NCBI RefSeq assembly: GCF_022179325.1
Contig: NZ_BPQQ01000025.1
Coordinates: 17,999 to 81,998 of the forward strand
DNA from: Methylobacterium isbiliense
Lineage (GTDB): Bacteria > Pseudomonadota > Alphaproteobacteria > Rhizobiales > Beijerinckiaceae
Direction: 5' to 3'
Length of the DNA: 64,000 bases
The notes under the pieces: generated by a model
Database searches by the model: none
What the model was told of the DNA's origin: nothing
The model's input: the letters and a program-made list of their open reading frames with translations, nothing else
Program-made: the position numbers and the translations under genes
In this document: piece after piece, positions 16,671 to 27,797 of the stretch
Position numbering within the stretch: the stretch's first letter is position 1
Layout of the letters: each line of letters starts with the position of its first letter

Positions 16671-18569
16671 TCAGTACTCGCCGCCGATGGCACGCCGGAA
16701 GGCGGCCTCGTTCACCGAGACGCCGGCCTGCTTCTGGGCGTCGGCGATGTACTGGGCGATGATGTCGTCGGCGAGCGCGGTGCGGAACTGCTGCTCGACG
16801 TTCGGCTGGGCGCCGGCCTGGAAGGGCGCCACCGTGGCGGAGGTCACCTTGAAGGCGACCCGCGCCTTCTCGCCTGCGGTCGCCGAGCCGGTCTTGCCCA
16901 CCGGCGTCGCGAAGATGCGCCCGATGCTCTCGGCGGTGAGCTCGTCCTTGGCGCGGCCGCGGGCGAGGTCGGTCGCGGTCTTCGCCTCCACGCCGTAGGC
17001 GGCGGCCACGGCCTCGATCGCCTCGCCCTTGTCAAGGCGCTCGGCGGCCTCGCGGGCCTTGGCCGAGAGGCGGCGGGCGATCTCGTCGTCGCGCCACTGC
17101 GACACGACCTGGTCGCGGACCTCGGCCAGCGGCCGGTCGTGGGCGGGGTCGACCCGGGTGACGTCGTACCAGAGATAGCCGCCCGAGCGGGTGCGCAGGG
17201 CCTCGCTGTCCGCCCCCATCTCGGCGCGGAACAGGGCCGGGAGCACGGCGTCCTTGTCGGGCAGGCCCTCGACAGGCTTGCCCTGCGTGTCGCGGCCCTG
17301 GGCATCCACGCCCGCGATGCTCAGGAGGGGCAGGGCCCGCTCGCGGGCGATGTCGCCCAGCGGCTTGGCGCCCGCGCGCTGATCCTCGATCGCGTCGTGG
17401 ACCTTCTCGAGGTCGTCGCGGGCGCGCTCGCGGGCGATCTCGGTGCGGATCTGCCCGGCGACCTCCTCGAACGGCTTGACGCTGCCGGGCTCGATCGCCG
17501 TGACGCGCAGGAGCACGGTGCCGAAGCGGCCCTTCACCGGCTCGCTGACCGCCCCCTGCTGCAGCGCGAAGGCCGCATCGGCCACCGCCGGGTCGAACAG
17601 CTCGGCCCGGGTGAAGGTGCCGAGGTCGAGGCTCTTGGGATCGAGCCCGCGCTCCCCCGCGATCGACTCGAAGGGCGCCTCGCCGCCGCGGATCCGGGCG
17701 AGGGCTGCCGCCGCGTCCGCCTCGTTGGGGAAGACGATCTGCTGGATGGTGCGGCGCTCCGGCGTGCCGTAGCGGCCCTGGTCGGCATCGTAGCGGCTGC
17801 GGGCCTCAGCCTCGGTCACGGCATCGGGCTTGGCGAGGGTCGTCGCGTCGAGGACGAGGATGTTCACGCCCCGCACCTCCGGGGCGCGGAAGGCGCTCTT
17901 GCGGTCGTCGTAGAAGCTCTGGACTTGCTCGTCGGTCGGTGCCGGTATCTCGCCCGCCGCGCTCTCGGGCAGGACGAGGTAGCCGGCGGCGCGCCGCTCG
18001 GTGGTGTAGCGGTGGACCGCCTCGCGCACGGCGAGCGGCACCGGCAGATCGGCGATGATCGATTCTGCGAGCTGCAGCCGGGCCGCGACGGCGCGCTGCT
18101 CCTGCACGAACGCCGCTTCGGTGAGGCCCGCCTGCCGGATCGTGTCGTTGAACACGCCGAGGTCGAAATTGCCATTCGGTCCCTTGAAGGCCGGCTCCTC
18201 GCGGATCAGGCGGATCACGGTCGCGTCCGAGACCCGCAGGCCGAGGTCGCGGGTCTTCTGATCCAGGGTCGCCTCGGTGATGAGCGCGTTCAGCACCTCG
18301 CGGTCGAGGCCGAGCGCCCGCGCCTGGTCCGGGGTGATCGGCCGGCGCGTCTGGCGGGCGAGGCGCTGGATCTGGTTCTGGTAGGCCGAGCGGACCGCCT
18401 CCGCGCTGATCGGCGTGCTGCCCACCGTGGCCACCGCCGTGCTGCCGCCGCCGCGGAAGATGTCGCCGATGCCGAAGATCGCGAGGCCGACGATGAGCAG
18501 GCCGAACACGACCGTCATCACCAGCTTGCCGAGCCAGCTCTGGCTGGCGGCGCGGAACCCCTGCAGCAT
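16671..18569 (-). CDS. PpiD-like membrane-anchored peptidyl-prolyl isomerase/foldase
   Basis: The 632-residue protein starts with a cytoplasmic segment and one membrane span (residues about 17-36, [20 protein letters not shown]), followed by a SurA_N-type chaperone domain and a parvulin domain in the middle (about 245-360). A second PPIase-like stretch lies toward the C-terminus. This is the PpiD architecture of a periplasmic foldase anchored in the inner membrane near the Sec translocon. It starts 165 bases from the divergent tpiA. The gene order ppiD, tpiA, secG, pyrG is commonly seen in this order of bacteria. Confidence 0.9.
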   Translation of the reverse strand: MLQGFRAASQSWLGKLVMTVVFGLLIVGLAIFGIGDIFRGGGSTAVATVGSTPISAEAVRSAYQNQIQRLARQTRRPITPDQARALGLDREVLNALITEATLDQKTRDLGLRVSDATVIRLIREEPAFKGPNGNFDLGVFNDTIRQAGLTEAAFVQEQRAVAARLQLAESIIADLPVPLAVREAVHRYTTERRAAGYLVLPESAAGEIPAPTDEQVQSFYDDRKSAFRAPEVRGVNILVLDATTLAKPDAVTEAEARSRYDADQGRYGTPERRTIQQIVFPNEADAAAALARIRGGEAPFESIAGERGLDPKSLDLGTFTRAELFDPAVADAAFALQQGAVSEPVKGRFGTVLLRVTAIEPGSVKPFEEVAGQIRTEIARERARDDLEKVHDAIEDQRAGAKPLGDIARERALPLLSIAGVDAQGRDTQGKPVEGLPDKDAVLPALFRAEMGADSEALRTRSGGYLWYDVTRVDPAHDRPLAEVRDQVVSQWRDDEIARRLSAKAREAAERLDKGEAIEAVAAAYGVEAKTATDLARGRAKDELTAESIGRIFATPVGKTGSATAGEKARVAFKVTSATVAPFQAGAQPNVEQQFRTALADDIIAQYIADAQKQAGVSVNEAAFRRAIGGEY

Positions 18570-18734
18570 CGCGGTCCTCGATCACCCGTCCCGAGCGGCC
18601 GAGCGGCCGCCATCCTTCGTGGCTGTCGCGATAGCCCATCCGCGCCGCGGCGGAAAGGCCGGCCTGCCCTCGGTTTGCGCCCGCGCGGCGGCTCTGTTAC
18701 CCGGCTCCAAAGCCGAGATGCGAAGGGGAGAGCG

Positions 18735-19496
18735 ATGGCGAGCGAGCGGCCGCGTCCGCTGGTGGCGGGCAACTGGAAGATGAACGGCAGCCGCGCCTCG
18801 CGCGCCGTGCTGGAGGCCATCCGCGACGGCCTCGACCCCGCGCTCGCCCGGCGCATCGACGTGCTGGTCTGCCCGCCCGCGACGCTCGTCGGCGCCTTCG
18901 CGGAGGCCGCGCAAGGCTCGCCGGTACGGATCGGCGGCCAGGACGTGCACCCCAAGGCCAGCGGCGCCCATACGGGTTGCATCGCCGCCGAGATGCTGGC
19001 GGATCTCGGCGCCACGCACACCATCGTCGGCCATTCCGAGCGGCGCGCCGACCAGCACGAGAGCGACGCGGAGGTGCGCGCCAAGGCGCTCGCGGCCCAC
19101 CGCGCGGGTCTCGTCGCCATCCTCTGCGTCGGCGAGACGCGGGAGGAGCGCGAGGCCGGGCGCACCCTCGACGTGGTGCGCGGGCAGCTCGCCGGCTCGC
19201 TGCCGGAGGGCGCCACGGCCGCCGACACGGTGATCGCCTACGAGCCGGTCTGGGCCATCGGCACCGGGCTGACACCGACGAGGGACGACGTCGCGGAGGT
19301 CCACGCCCTGATCCGCAGCGAACTCGAAGCCCGCCTCGGGCCGGAGGGGAGGGGCCTGCGCATCCTCTACGGCGGCTCGGTGAAGCCCTCGAACGCGGCT
19401 GAACTGATGGCGGTCGCCAACGTGGACGGGGCGCTCGTCGGCGGCGCGAGCCTCAAGGCGGAGGATTTCCTCGGCATCGCGGCGGCCTACGCCTGA
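18735..19496 (+). CDS. tpiA: Triose-phosphate isomerase TpiA
   Basis: The 253-residue glycolytic enzyme interconverts dihydroxyacetone phosphate and glyceraldehyde 3-phosphate. Motifs include [10 protein letters not shown] at the N-terminus (catalytic Lys), the catalytic His in IVGHSERR, the catalytic Glu in [11 protein letters not shown] with the flexible loop, and the phosphate-binding [10 protein letters not shown]. The frame runs far upstream, but the ATG at 18735 after AGGGGAGAG gives the family's true N-terminus. Confidence 0.97.
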   Translation: MASERPRPLVAGNWKMNGSRASRAVLEAIRDGLDPALARRIDVLVCPPATLVGAFAEAAQGSPVRIGGQDVHPKASGAHTGCIAAEMLADLGATHTIVGHSERRADQHESDAEVRAKALAAHRAGLVAILCVGETREEREAGRTLDVVRGQLAGSLPEGATAADTVIAYEPVWAIGTGLTPTRDDVAEVHALIRSELEARLGPEGRGLRILYGGSVKPSNAAELMAVANVDGALVGGASLKAEDFLGIAAAYA

Positions 19497-19688
19497 GCCG
19501 TGCGACTGGATCCGACCGCCCGGACCCCGGAACCACGAGGGCAGGTTGCACGTGCGCGGGCGCACCTCGCCGCGCTTGGCCTGCGCCCGGTTCTCGTGTA
19601 ACAGCCCGCCCCAGTTGAGGTCCGGGCGCTGTGCGGCGCGCCGGCCGTTCGCATGTTGGCGGTCCGCGCGGCCGCCCCTGGAAGCCCG

Positions 19689-20117
19689 ATGCAGACCGTC
19701 CTGATCGTCGTCCACCTGATCATCGTCCTCGCGCTCATCGGCGTGGTGCTGCTGCAGCGCTCCGAGGGCGGGCTCGGCCTCGGCGGCGGGGGGAGCAGCG
19801 GCACGCAGGGCTTCCTCACCGGCCGCGGGCAGGCGAACGCGCTCACCCGCGCCACCGCGATCCTGGCCGCCCTGTTCTTCACCACCAGCATGATCCTGGC
19901 GATCATGACGCACCGCAGCGCGGCGCCGCGCTCGATCTTCGAGGGCGCGGGCCAGAGCGGCGCGCCGGCCGCGAATCAGCCGGCCGCGCCGTCCTCCGGC
20001 GGCAACCTGCTCGACCAGCTGCGCCAGCAGCAGGGTGACGCGCCGGCCTCGACGCCCGCGCCCGCTCCGGCCTCGCCGGCCGCCCCCGCGGCGCCGGCCG
20101 CCCCGCAATCGCGCTGA
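19689..20117 (+). CDS. secG: Preprotein translocase subunit SecG
   Basis: The 142-residue protein has two membrane spans (MQTVLIVVHLIIVLALIGVV and LTRATAILAALFFTTSMILAI) separated by the conserved GLGGGGS...FL loop. This is the SecG pattern of the SecYEG channel. The C-terminal tail after about residue 80 is unusually long and rich in Ala, Pro and Gln, as is common in alphaproteobacterial SecG. The ATG at 19689 is chosen over an upstream start at 19653. A self-complementary GC hairpin follows the stop. Confidence 0.92.
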   Translation: MQTVLIVVHLIIVLALIGVVLLQRSEGGLGLGGGGSSGTQGFLTGRGQANALTRATAILAALFFTTSMILAIMTHRSAAPRSIFEGAGQSGAPAANQPAAPSSGGNLLDQLRQQQGDAPASTPAPAPASPAAPAAPAAPQSR

Positions 20118-20122
20118 GCGTC

Positions 20123-20142
20123 GGCCCGCCGGCCGGCGGGCC
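20123..20142 (+). terminator. Palindromic hairpin after secG
   Basis: GGCCCGCCGG is followed directly by its complement CCGGCGGGCC, six bases after the secG stop. There is no T-run after it, so it is a weak or Rho-assisted terminator at best. Confidence 0.45.
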
Positions 20143-20188
20143 CGTCCACCCCTTCGCCTGCGCGGCGGTCGGTTCGGCCGCCCGATAA

Positions 20189-21916
<1,728 letters not shown>

Positions 21917-21974
21917 GGCGCCGCGCCGGTGTAGTGAAGCCTGGCAGGAGAATCGGCCGGGAAGCGGGGGGCGG

Positions 21975-22376
21975 ATGCTGGCGTCGATTTCGGGACTTGG
22001 CGCCTTCCTGGCCTACTTCGCCACCGCCGCGGTCCTCGTCGCGATCTATCTCGTCATCTACTTGCTCGCGACCGCGCATGACGAGCTGGCGCTGATCCGG
22101 CGCGGCGTCACGGCGGCGGCGATCGCGCTGGGCGGCAGCCTCATCGCCTTCACGCTCCCGCTCGCGGTGGCGATCTACAACGCCCAAGGCCTTCTGGATT
22201 GCGCGGTCTGGGGGCTCGTCGCCCTCATCGTGCAGATGGGGGTCTACTGGGCGGTGCGCGCGACGCTGCCGGAGATGTCGCGCCAGATCGAGGCCGGCGA
22301 GAGCGCCCCCGCGGTCTTTCTCGCCGCCGCCTCCCTGGCGGCGGGCGTGATCAACGCCGCCGCGATGACGTACTGA
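21975..22376 (+). CDS. DUF350 family membrane protein
   Basis: The 133-residue protein has four hydrophobic spans arranged as two similar halves, including FATAAVLVAIYLVIYLLAT and an RRG turn, matching the DUF350 fold. In Escherichia coli the relative YjfL sits with YjfM (DUF1190) and YjfC (glutathionylspermidine-synthase-like), the same three families as here. It starts 58 bases after pyrG. Function is unknown; the linkage suggests a membrane partner of the ligase downstream. Confidence 0.82.
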   Translation: MLASISGLGAFLAYFATAAVLVAIYLVIYLLATAHDELALIRRGVTAAAIALGGSLIAFTLPLAVAIYNAQGLLDCAVWGLVALIVQMGVYWAVRATLPEMSRQIEAGESAPAVFLAAASLAAGVINAAAMTY

Positions 22377-22378
22377 CC

Positions 22379-22990
22379 ATGCAGCCCGGCTCCGGACGTC
22401 CCGGCTCCAAGCGCTCGCAGACGGTCTCTCTCGTCCTGCTCCTCGGCGTGGGCGCCGCCGCCTGGGGCCTCGCCCGCCGGGACCCCTCGCAGCGGGAGGA
22501 GGATGCTCTCGTCTATCGCGACCTCGCCGCCTGCCTGGGTCAGGGCCTGCGCTCGCGGGAGGATTGCGAATCCGCCGACCGCGAGGTGCGCAGCCTCTAC
22601 CCGCAGGCCGCGCCCCGCTACGCCACGAACGGCGATTGCGAGGCCCATCACGGCTGCGGCGGCTGCACCGCGGGCGGGTTCGTCTCGCCCGTGGCCGCCG
22701 GCTACTTCATTCCGACGCTCTCCGGCTTCATGATCGGCCGCACGCCCGAGCAGAAGCTACCCGTGCAGCCCCTCTACCGTCACGAGACCCGCCCCTGCGG
22801 CGCGGGCGGCGGGCATGCGGGCAGCTATTGCACCAGTGCCGGCGGGCGGGTCTGGACCGCGAGCAGCGGATCGAGCAGCGCGCGCGTCTCCTCGGCGGTC
22901 GCGCACACGAGCACCAGCTCGCCTCGCGTCGTCGCCTCGGGCGGCTTCGGCGGCACCGGGCACGCGGTCTCGGCGCACGGGGGCAGCTGA
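22379..22990 (+). CDS. DUF1190 family protein
   Basis: The 203-residue protein has an N-terminal hydrophobic segment (TVSLVLLLGVGAAAWGLA, about residues 15-32) and a soluble part with paired Cys in YRDLAACLGQGLRSREDC and DCEAHHGCGGC. The C-terminus is low-complexity Gly/Ser/Ala (SSGSSSARVSS). These are features of DUF1190 (YjfM/YgiB) proteins. It begins 3 bases after the DUF350 gene, and its stop shares one base with the next start. Function is unknown; the mature part is expected in the periplasm. Confidence 0.78.
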   Translation: MQPGSGRPGSKRSQTVSLVLLLGVGAAAWGLARRDPSQREEDALVYRDLAACLGQGLRSREDCESADREVRSLYPQAAPRYATNGDCEAHHGCGGCTAGGFVSPVAAGYFIPTLSGFMIGRTPEQKLPVQPLYRHETRPCGAGGGHAGSYCTSAGGRVWTASSGSSSARVSSAVAHTSTSSPRVVASGGFGGTGHAVSAHGGS

Positions 22991-24144
22991 TGCGCCGGCG
23001 CGACCTCGGGGAGCGGCCGGACTGGCGGGCGCAGGCCGAGGCGGCGGGCTTCTCCTTCCACACCCTCGACGGCGCCCCCTACTGGGACGAGTCCCACGCC
23101 TACGCGTTCAGCCTCGATCAGATCGAGCGCGACATCGAGGCGCCGAGCGCCGAAATCCACGCCCTCTGCCTCGCCTTCGTGGACCGCGCGGTGGCCGACG
23201 ATCGGATCCTCGCCTCGCTGGCGATTCCGCCCCACGCCTTCGCGGCGGTGCGCGACAGCTGGCTGCGCCGCGACCCCTCCCTCTACGGACGGCTCGATTT
23301 CGCCTACGACGGCAGCGGCCCGGCGAAGCTCCTCGAATACAACGCCGACACGCCCACCGCCCTCTACGAGACCGGCGTGTTCCAGTGGCTCTGGCTGGAG
23401 GACGGCCTCGCGCGCGGGCGGCTGCCCGCCGGCACGGACCAGTTCAATTCCGTGCACGAGCGCTTGGTCGCCCGCTTCGGCGAGATCCGCGGGCCCGTGG
23501 CCTTCACCTGCCTCGCCGACGCGTTGGAGGATCGCGGCACGGTGGCCTACCTGCAGGATTGCGCGCATCAGGCGGGTCTCGCCACCCGCTTCGTGCCGCT
23601 CGACGCCGTCTCGGTGAGGGAGGACGGCGCCTTCGCGGATCGTCTCGGGGCGGCCCTGGGCACGCTGTTCAAGCTCTATCCGTGGGAATGGGCCTTCCGC
23701 GATCCGTTCGGCCAACGCCTGTCGGCCACCCCGACCCGCTTCCTCGAACCGCCCTGGAAGGCGGTGCTCTCCAACAAGGGGCTGCTCGCGCATCTCTGGG
23801 CGATGGAGCCCGGCCATCCGAACCTGCTGCCCGCCTACTTCGAGGACGACCCGGCCAAGGCCGCGCTGGGCACGAGCTTCGTCAAGAAGCCGATCCTGTC
23901 GCGGGAGGGCGCGAACGTGCTCATGGTGCGCGACGGCGCGGTGGTCGCCCGGGAGGACGGACCCTACGGAGGCGAGGGCTTCGTGCGCCAGGCGCTGGCC
24001 GACCTCGCCGCCTTCGGGGAGCAGCGGGTGCTCCTCGGCAGCTGGATCGTCGGGAACGAGCCGGCGGGCCTGTGCCTGCGCGAGAGCCCCGGCCTCATCA
24101 CCGGCAACCGGGCGCGCTTCGTGCCGCACGTGATCGCGCCCTGA
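22990..24144 (+). CDS. Glutathionylspermidine synthase-like ATP-grasp ligase
   Basis: The 384-residue protein matches the C-terminal synthetase domain of glutathionylspermidine synthase (YjfC/YgiC type). It has YDGSGPAKLLEYNADTPTALYE (about residues 106-127), FKLYPWEWAFRDPFG, the ATP-binding stretch FVKKPILSREGANVLMV and the C-terminal LLGSWIVGNEPAGL. It lacks the amidase domain, as stand-alone members do, and their real substrate is unclear. Start ATG overlaps the DUF1190 stop by one base. It forms a unit with DUF350 and DUF1190. Confidence 0.86.
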   Translation: MRRRDLGERPDWRAQAEAAGFSFHTLDGAPYWDESHAYAFSLDQIERDIEAPSAEIHALCLAFVDRAVADDRILASLAIPPHAFAAVRDSWLRRDPSLYGRLDFAYDGSGPAKLLEYNADTPTALYETGVFQWLWLEDGLARGRLPAGTDQFNSVHERLVARFGEIRGPVAFTCLADALEDRGTVAYLQDCAHQAGLATRFVPLDAVSVREDGAFADRLGAALGTLFKLYPWEWAFRDPFGQRLSATPTRFLEPPWKAVLSNKGLLAHLWAMEPGHPNLLPAYFEDDPAKAALGTSFVKKPILSREGANVLMVRDGAVVAREDGPYGGEGFVRQALADLAAFGEQRVLLGSWIVGNEPAGLCLRESPGLITGNRARFVPHVIAP

Positions 24145-24175
24145 CCGCGGCGGCAAACCACCCTATCTCACCGCC

Positions 24176-24628
24176 GTGACCGAGATCCTGTTCTACCACA
24201 TGCAGCGCCAGCCCCTGGAATCGGTGCTGCCGAGCCTCCTGGAGAAATCCCTGGAGCGGCAGTGGCGCGTCACCGTGCAGGCCACGAGCGAGGAGCGGCT
24301 CCAGGCCCTCGACGACCATCTCTGGACCTTCTCGGACGAAAGCTTCCTGCCCCACGGCACCGACCGCGACCCCGATGCGGGCACGCAGCCCGTGGTGCTC
24401 ACCCTGCGCGACGCCAACCCCAACGCCGCGACCATCCGCTTCCTCGTCGACGGCGCGCCGCTGCCGGAGGATGCCGGCAGCTACGCCCGCATCTGCGTCC
24501 TGTTCGACGGCGGCGACCAGGACGCCCTGCTGTTTGCGCGCGAGCAGTGGCGTGCCGCCAAGGAGGCCGGTCACAGCGTCGCCTACTGGCAGCAGGACGA
24601 GAGCGGGCGCTGGCAGAAGAAGGCGTGA
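24176..24628 (+). CDS. holC: DNA polymerase III chi subunit HolC
   Basis: The 150-residue protein begins TEILFYHMQRQPLESVLPSL, the strand-helix pattern of HolC. It continues with LEKSLERQWRVTVQATSEERL, the WTFSDESFLPHG segment and the late GDQDALLFAREQWRAAK helix. Chi links the clamp loader to SSB at the replication fork. The GTG start at 24176 lies 31 bases after the ligase stop. Without a psi subunit in the window, it is known only by sequence. Confidence 0.9.
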   Translation: MTEILFYHMQRQPLESVLPSLLEKSLERQWRVTVQATSEERLQALDDHLWTFSDESFLPHGTDRDPDAGTQPVVLTLRDANPNAATIRFLVDGAPLPEDAGSYARICVLFDGGDQDALLFAREQWRAAKEAGHSVAYWQQDESGRWQKKA

Positions 24629-24663
24629 GCGGCGACCCCGCCCAATCCCGGGAGGAGAACCCC

Positions 24664-26199
24664 ATGATCCGTGTCCTGATGCTGCTCGCCGCCCTGGCGG
24701 CGGGCCTGCCCGCGGCGGGGGGATCCGCGCTGGCGCAGCCCCGCCCGGAAGCGCGGCCGGCGGAGGCGCGCCAGCCCGAGGGGCGCAAGCTCCCCGCCGA
24801 CGCCGTGACGCAGCACAGCCTCACCCTCTCGGACGGGCGCACGCTCGCCCTGACGGCCACCGCCGGCAGCCTCGCCCTCGTGGACGAGGCGGGCAAGCTT
24901 CAGGCCGAGATCGCCTTCACGGCCTACACGCTGCCGGACCGCAGCCCCGTGGCGCGCCCGGTCACCTTCGGCCTGAACGGCGGTCCGGGCGCGGCCTCGG
25001 CCTATCTCAACCTCGGGGCGGTGGGGCCCTGGCGCCTGCCGCTGGACGGGCCGAGCATCAGCCCCTCGACGGTGCCGGTGCCGGTGCCGAACGACGAGAC
25101 GTGGCTCGACTTCACCGATCTCGTCTTCATCGATCCGGTCGGCACCGGCTACAGCCGGGCGGCCGGCGACGACGGCAAGCGCTACTTCTCGATCGACGCC
25201 GATGCGTCGGTGCTCGCCGCGGCCATCGCCCGCTGGCTGCGCACCAACGACCGGCTCGCCTCGCCGAAGTTCTTCCTCGGCGAGAGCTACGGCGGCTTCC
25301 GCGGCCCGCTCATCGCCCGCAAGCTGCAGGACGACGTGGGCGTCGGCCTCTCGGGTCTGGTGCTGCTCTCGCCGGTGCTCGATTTCGGCTGGCTTCAGCC
25401 GCCACGCCACAACCCGCTCGGCGACGTCACCCGGCTGCCCTCGCTCGCGGCGGCCGGCCTGGAGCGGCGCGGCCTCACGCCGGGGCCGCAGACCATGGCC
25501 GAGGCCGAGACCTACGCGGCGACCGACTACCTCGCCGACCTCCTGCGCGGCCCCGGCGACGCGCAGGCCCGGGCCCGACTCACCGCCCGGGTCTCGAGCT
25601 TCACCGGGCTCGATCCGGACCTCGTGCGGCGTCAGGCCGGGCGCATCTCCACCGGCAGCTTCCAGCGCGAGACCGCCCGCGGCGAGGATCGGATCGCCAG
25701 CGCCTACGACACCGGCGTGACCGGCTGGAACCCGGAACCCACCGCCGCCCATGCGGGCTTCGAGGATCCGCTGCTGACCGCGATGCTGGCGCCCTTGTCG
25801 AGCGCGATGGTCGACCATTACGCCCGCACCCTGAACTGGCGGGTCGTCAACCTGCGCTACGAACTCCTCAGCAGCGCGGTGAACCGGGCCTGGAGCTGGG
25901 GCTCTGGCCGCACCCCGCCGGAGGCGGTGAGCGAGTTGCGCCAAGCGCTCGCCCTCGACGGGGCGATGCGGGTGCTGGTCGCCCACGGCTACACCGACCT
26001 CGTGACGCCCTACTTCGCGTCGAAGCTCATCCTCGACCAGATCCCGACCTTCGGGCCGGAGCGGCGGCTCAGCTTGGCGGTTTTCCCGGGCGGGCACATG
26101 TTCTATTCCCGCCAAGCCTCGCGGGTGGCCTTCCGCAGCGAGGCCCGTCGCCTCTACGAGGCGGCGCTGGCGGCACGGCAGGGCGGCGAGGGACGATGA
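24664..26199 (+). CDS. Secreted S10-family serine carboxypeptidase
   Basis: The 511-residue protein carries a signal peptide (MLLAALAAGLPAAGGSALA, cleavage after about residue 24). It has the S10 motifs: NGGPGAAS oxyanion region (about residue 104), nucleophile Ser208 in GESYGG, Asp445 in YTDLVTPY and His478 in GGHMFY. This complete triad suggests an active periplasmic carboxypeptidase acting on peptides. The ATG at 24664 follows GGGAGGAGAACCC. The stop overlaps the next start (ATGA). Confidence 0.93.
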   Translation: MIRVLMLLAALAAGLPAAGGSALAQPRPEARPAEARQPEGRKLPADAVTQHSLTLSDGRTLALTATAGSLALVDEAGKLQAEIAFTAYTLPDRSPVARPVTFGLNGGPGAASAYLNLGAVGPWRLPLDGPSISPSTVPVPVPNDETWLDFTDLVFIDPVGTGYSRAAGDDGKRYFSIDADASVLAAAIARWLRTNDRLASPKFFLGESYGGFRGPLIARKLQDDVGVGLSGLVLLSPVLDFGWLQPPRHNPLGDVTRLPSLAAAGLERRGLTPGPQTMAEAETYAATDYLADLLRGPGDAQARARLTARVSSFTGLDPDLVRRQAGRISTGSFQRETARGEDRIASAYDTGVTGWNPEPTAAHAGFEDPLLTAMLAPLSSAMVDHYARTLNWRVVNLRYELLSSAVNRAWSWGSGRTPPEAVSELRQALALDGAMRVLVAHGYTDLVTPYFASKLILDQIPTFGPERRLSLAVFPGGHMFYSRQASRVAFRSEARRLYEAALAARQGGEGR

Positions 26200-26555
26200 G
26201 AGGGACGCGGGCGGTGATCCTGGCGGGCGTGAGCGCCGCGCTGGCGGGGTGCGGCTCCGGGCCGGAGCGCGCTGCCCCGGTCGCACCGGTGCCGCAGCCG
26301 GCGCCGAGGCCCGGTCTCGGCGCCGTGCTCGCCCCGGACGGCTCCTGCACCGGCCCGGCCCCGCGCGCGGCCGCCACGATCGCGCCCGGCATCGCCGAGT
26401 GCGATCTGGTGGTCATCAAGGGCAGACCGCCCACCGACGTGCTCGTCGGGGAGAGCGGTCGCGGACAGCGCGAGGTGCAGGTGCTCTATGCCGAGCCCGG
26501 CGGGCGCGAACTCTACTTCTTCATCGACAACCGCCTGGACCGCATCGTGCGCTGA
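26196..26555 (+). CDS. Predicted small lipoprotein
   Basis: The 119-residue product has a lipoprotein signal peptide ending in LAGC (Cys19), then a Pro/Ala-rich linker and a soluble part with GIAECDLVVIKGRPPTDVLVG and a hydrophobic C-terminal strand YFFIDNRLDRIV. It is translationally coupled to the S10 peptidase by an ATGA overlap. No family was recognised with certainty. It would be anchored in the outer or inner membrane. Two Cys remain in the mature chain apart from the lipid site. Confidence 0.75.
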   Translation: MRGTRAVILAGVSAALAGCGSGPERAAPVAPVPQPAPRPGLGAVLAPDGSCTGPAPRAAATIAPGIAECDLVVIKGRPPTDVLVGESGRGQREVQVLYAEPGGRELYFFIDNRLDRIVR

Positions 26556-26696
26556 GGCGCGTGTGCGCTGGCGCACGCGGCCGGGCGATGCGCCGGTCGC
26601 GGGCCGGTAAGGCTCTCGATAAGGAACGAACACCCGTTCGCGGACCTTCCGGCCGCGGCGCGGCCCTGCGGACTCGACGGATCGGACAAGCTCAGC

Positions 26697-27797
26697 ATGG
26701 CGCGCGAACCGAACGCAGTCGATTTCTGGCGCGGGCTCGCCCTGATCACCATCTTCATCAATCACATCCCCGGCAACGTCTTCCAGAACTACACCTATTC
26801 GCAGTACGGCATCTCGGACGCCGCCGAGCTGTTCGTCTTCCTGGCGGGATGGTCGATCGGCATTGCGGTCCGGGGCCGCAAGGGCGTGCCGGAACCCGCG
26901 AGCCGCACGCTGCTGCGGCTGCTCTCTCGCATGGTCGAGGTCTACCGGGCGCAGCTCGTGATCACGGCGATCGCGCTCGCCATGCTGGCAGGCGCCGCGC
27001 TCTACACCGACAATCCGCTGCTCCTCGAATGGCACAATGCCGGGCCGGTCTTCACCGATCCGGTGCAAACCATGGTCGGCTGGGTCACGCTGCTGCACCA
27101 GCTCGGCTTCTTCAACATCCTGCCGCTCTACGTGGTGCTGCTCGGCCTCGCGCCGATCTTCGTGCTCCTCGCCCGGGTCAGCCGGGCGCTCGCGCTCGGC
27201 GCCTCGCTCGCCCTCTACGCCGCCGCCTTGACCTTCGAGCTCAACGTGCCGTCCTGGCCGGGGGAGGGGCACTGGTTCTTCAACCCGTTCAGCTGGCAGC
27301 TCCTGCTCGTCCTCGGCTTCCTGGCGCACGAATGGCGGCGGGAATCGCCGGGCTTCCTCGTTTGGCGCCGCCGCCTGCGGCCGCTCGGCATCGCCATCGT
27401 GGGGCTCGGCGCCTATCTCGCGTGGTTCCACATCCGGCCCGACCCGCTGCTGGTGCCGGAGCCGCGCCTGTTCTTCACCTTCGATAAATCGAACCTGCCG
27501 CCCGCCCGGCTGATCCACTTCATCGGCGTCGTGCTCGCCTTCAACGGCGCGTTCGAGTGGATCGACCGGCACGCCGCATGGCTCAGCGCCCAGCTCGCGG
27601 CGCTCGGCCGCAACTCGCTCGCGGTGTTCTCGGTCGGGTCGATCGCGAGCCTCGCGGCCCAGCTGTTAAGGTTCTGGACCGGGGGCGGTTTCGCCGTCGA
27701 CGTGTTTGTCGTAGGATCGGGGATCTGTCTCCTGGCGTTCACCGCATGGTTCGTCGAATGGCGCTCCCGCTCCCCCAGGTCCTCCGGTACGGCCTGA
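26697..27797 (+). CDS. OpgC-domain membrane acyltransferase
   Basis: The 366-residue protein has about ten membrane spans and starts with AVDFWRGLALITIFINHIPGN, the catalytic His-bearing motif of OpgC and acyltransferase-3 relatives. OpgC proteins transfer succinyl or other acyl groups to periplasmic glucans or other polysaccharides. The ISDAAELFVFLAGWS motif is characteristic of the OpgC group. The next gene, a hydrolase, overlaps its 3' end by about 50 bases, a sign of coupling. The acceptor here is unknown. Confidence 0.9.
   Translation: MAREPNAVDFWRGLALITIFINHIPGNVFQNYTYSQYGISDAAELFVFLAGWSIGIAVRGRKGVPEPASRTLLRLLSRMVEVYRAQLVITAIALAMLAGAALYTDNPLLLEWHNAGPVFTDPVQTMVGWVTLLHQLGFFNILPLYVVLLGLAPIFVLLARVSRALALGASLALYAAALTFELNVPSWPGEGHWFFNPFSWQLLLVLGFLAHEWRRESPGFLVWRRRLRPLGIAIVGLGAYLAWFHIRPDPLLVPEPRLFFTFDKSNLPPARLIHFIGVVLAFNGAFEWIDRHAAWLSAQLAALGRNSLAVFSVGSIASLAAQLLRFWTGGGFAVDVFVVGSGICLLAFTAWFVEWRSRSPRSSGTA

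Noticed and set aside
26559-26580. Terminator after the lipoprotein gene
   Set aside because: CGTGTGCG and CGCACGCG pair in only 7 of 8 positions with a short stem and no T-run; not strong enough to annotate.
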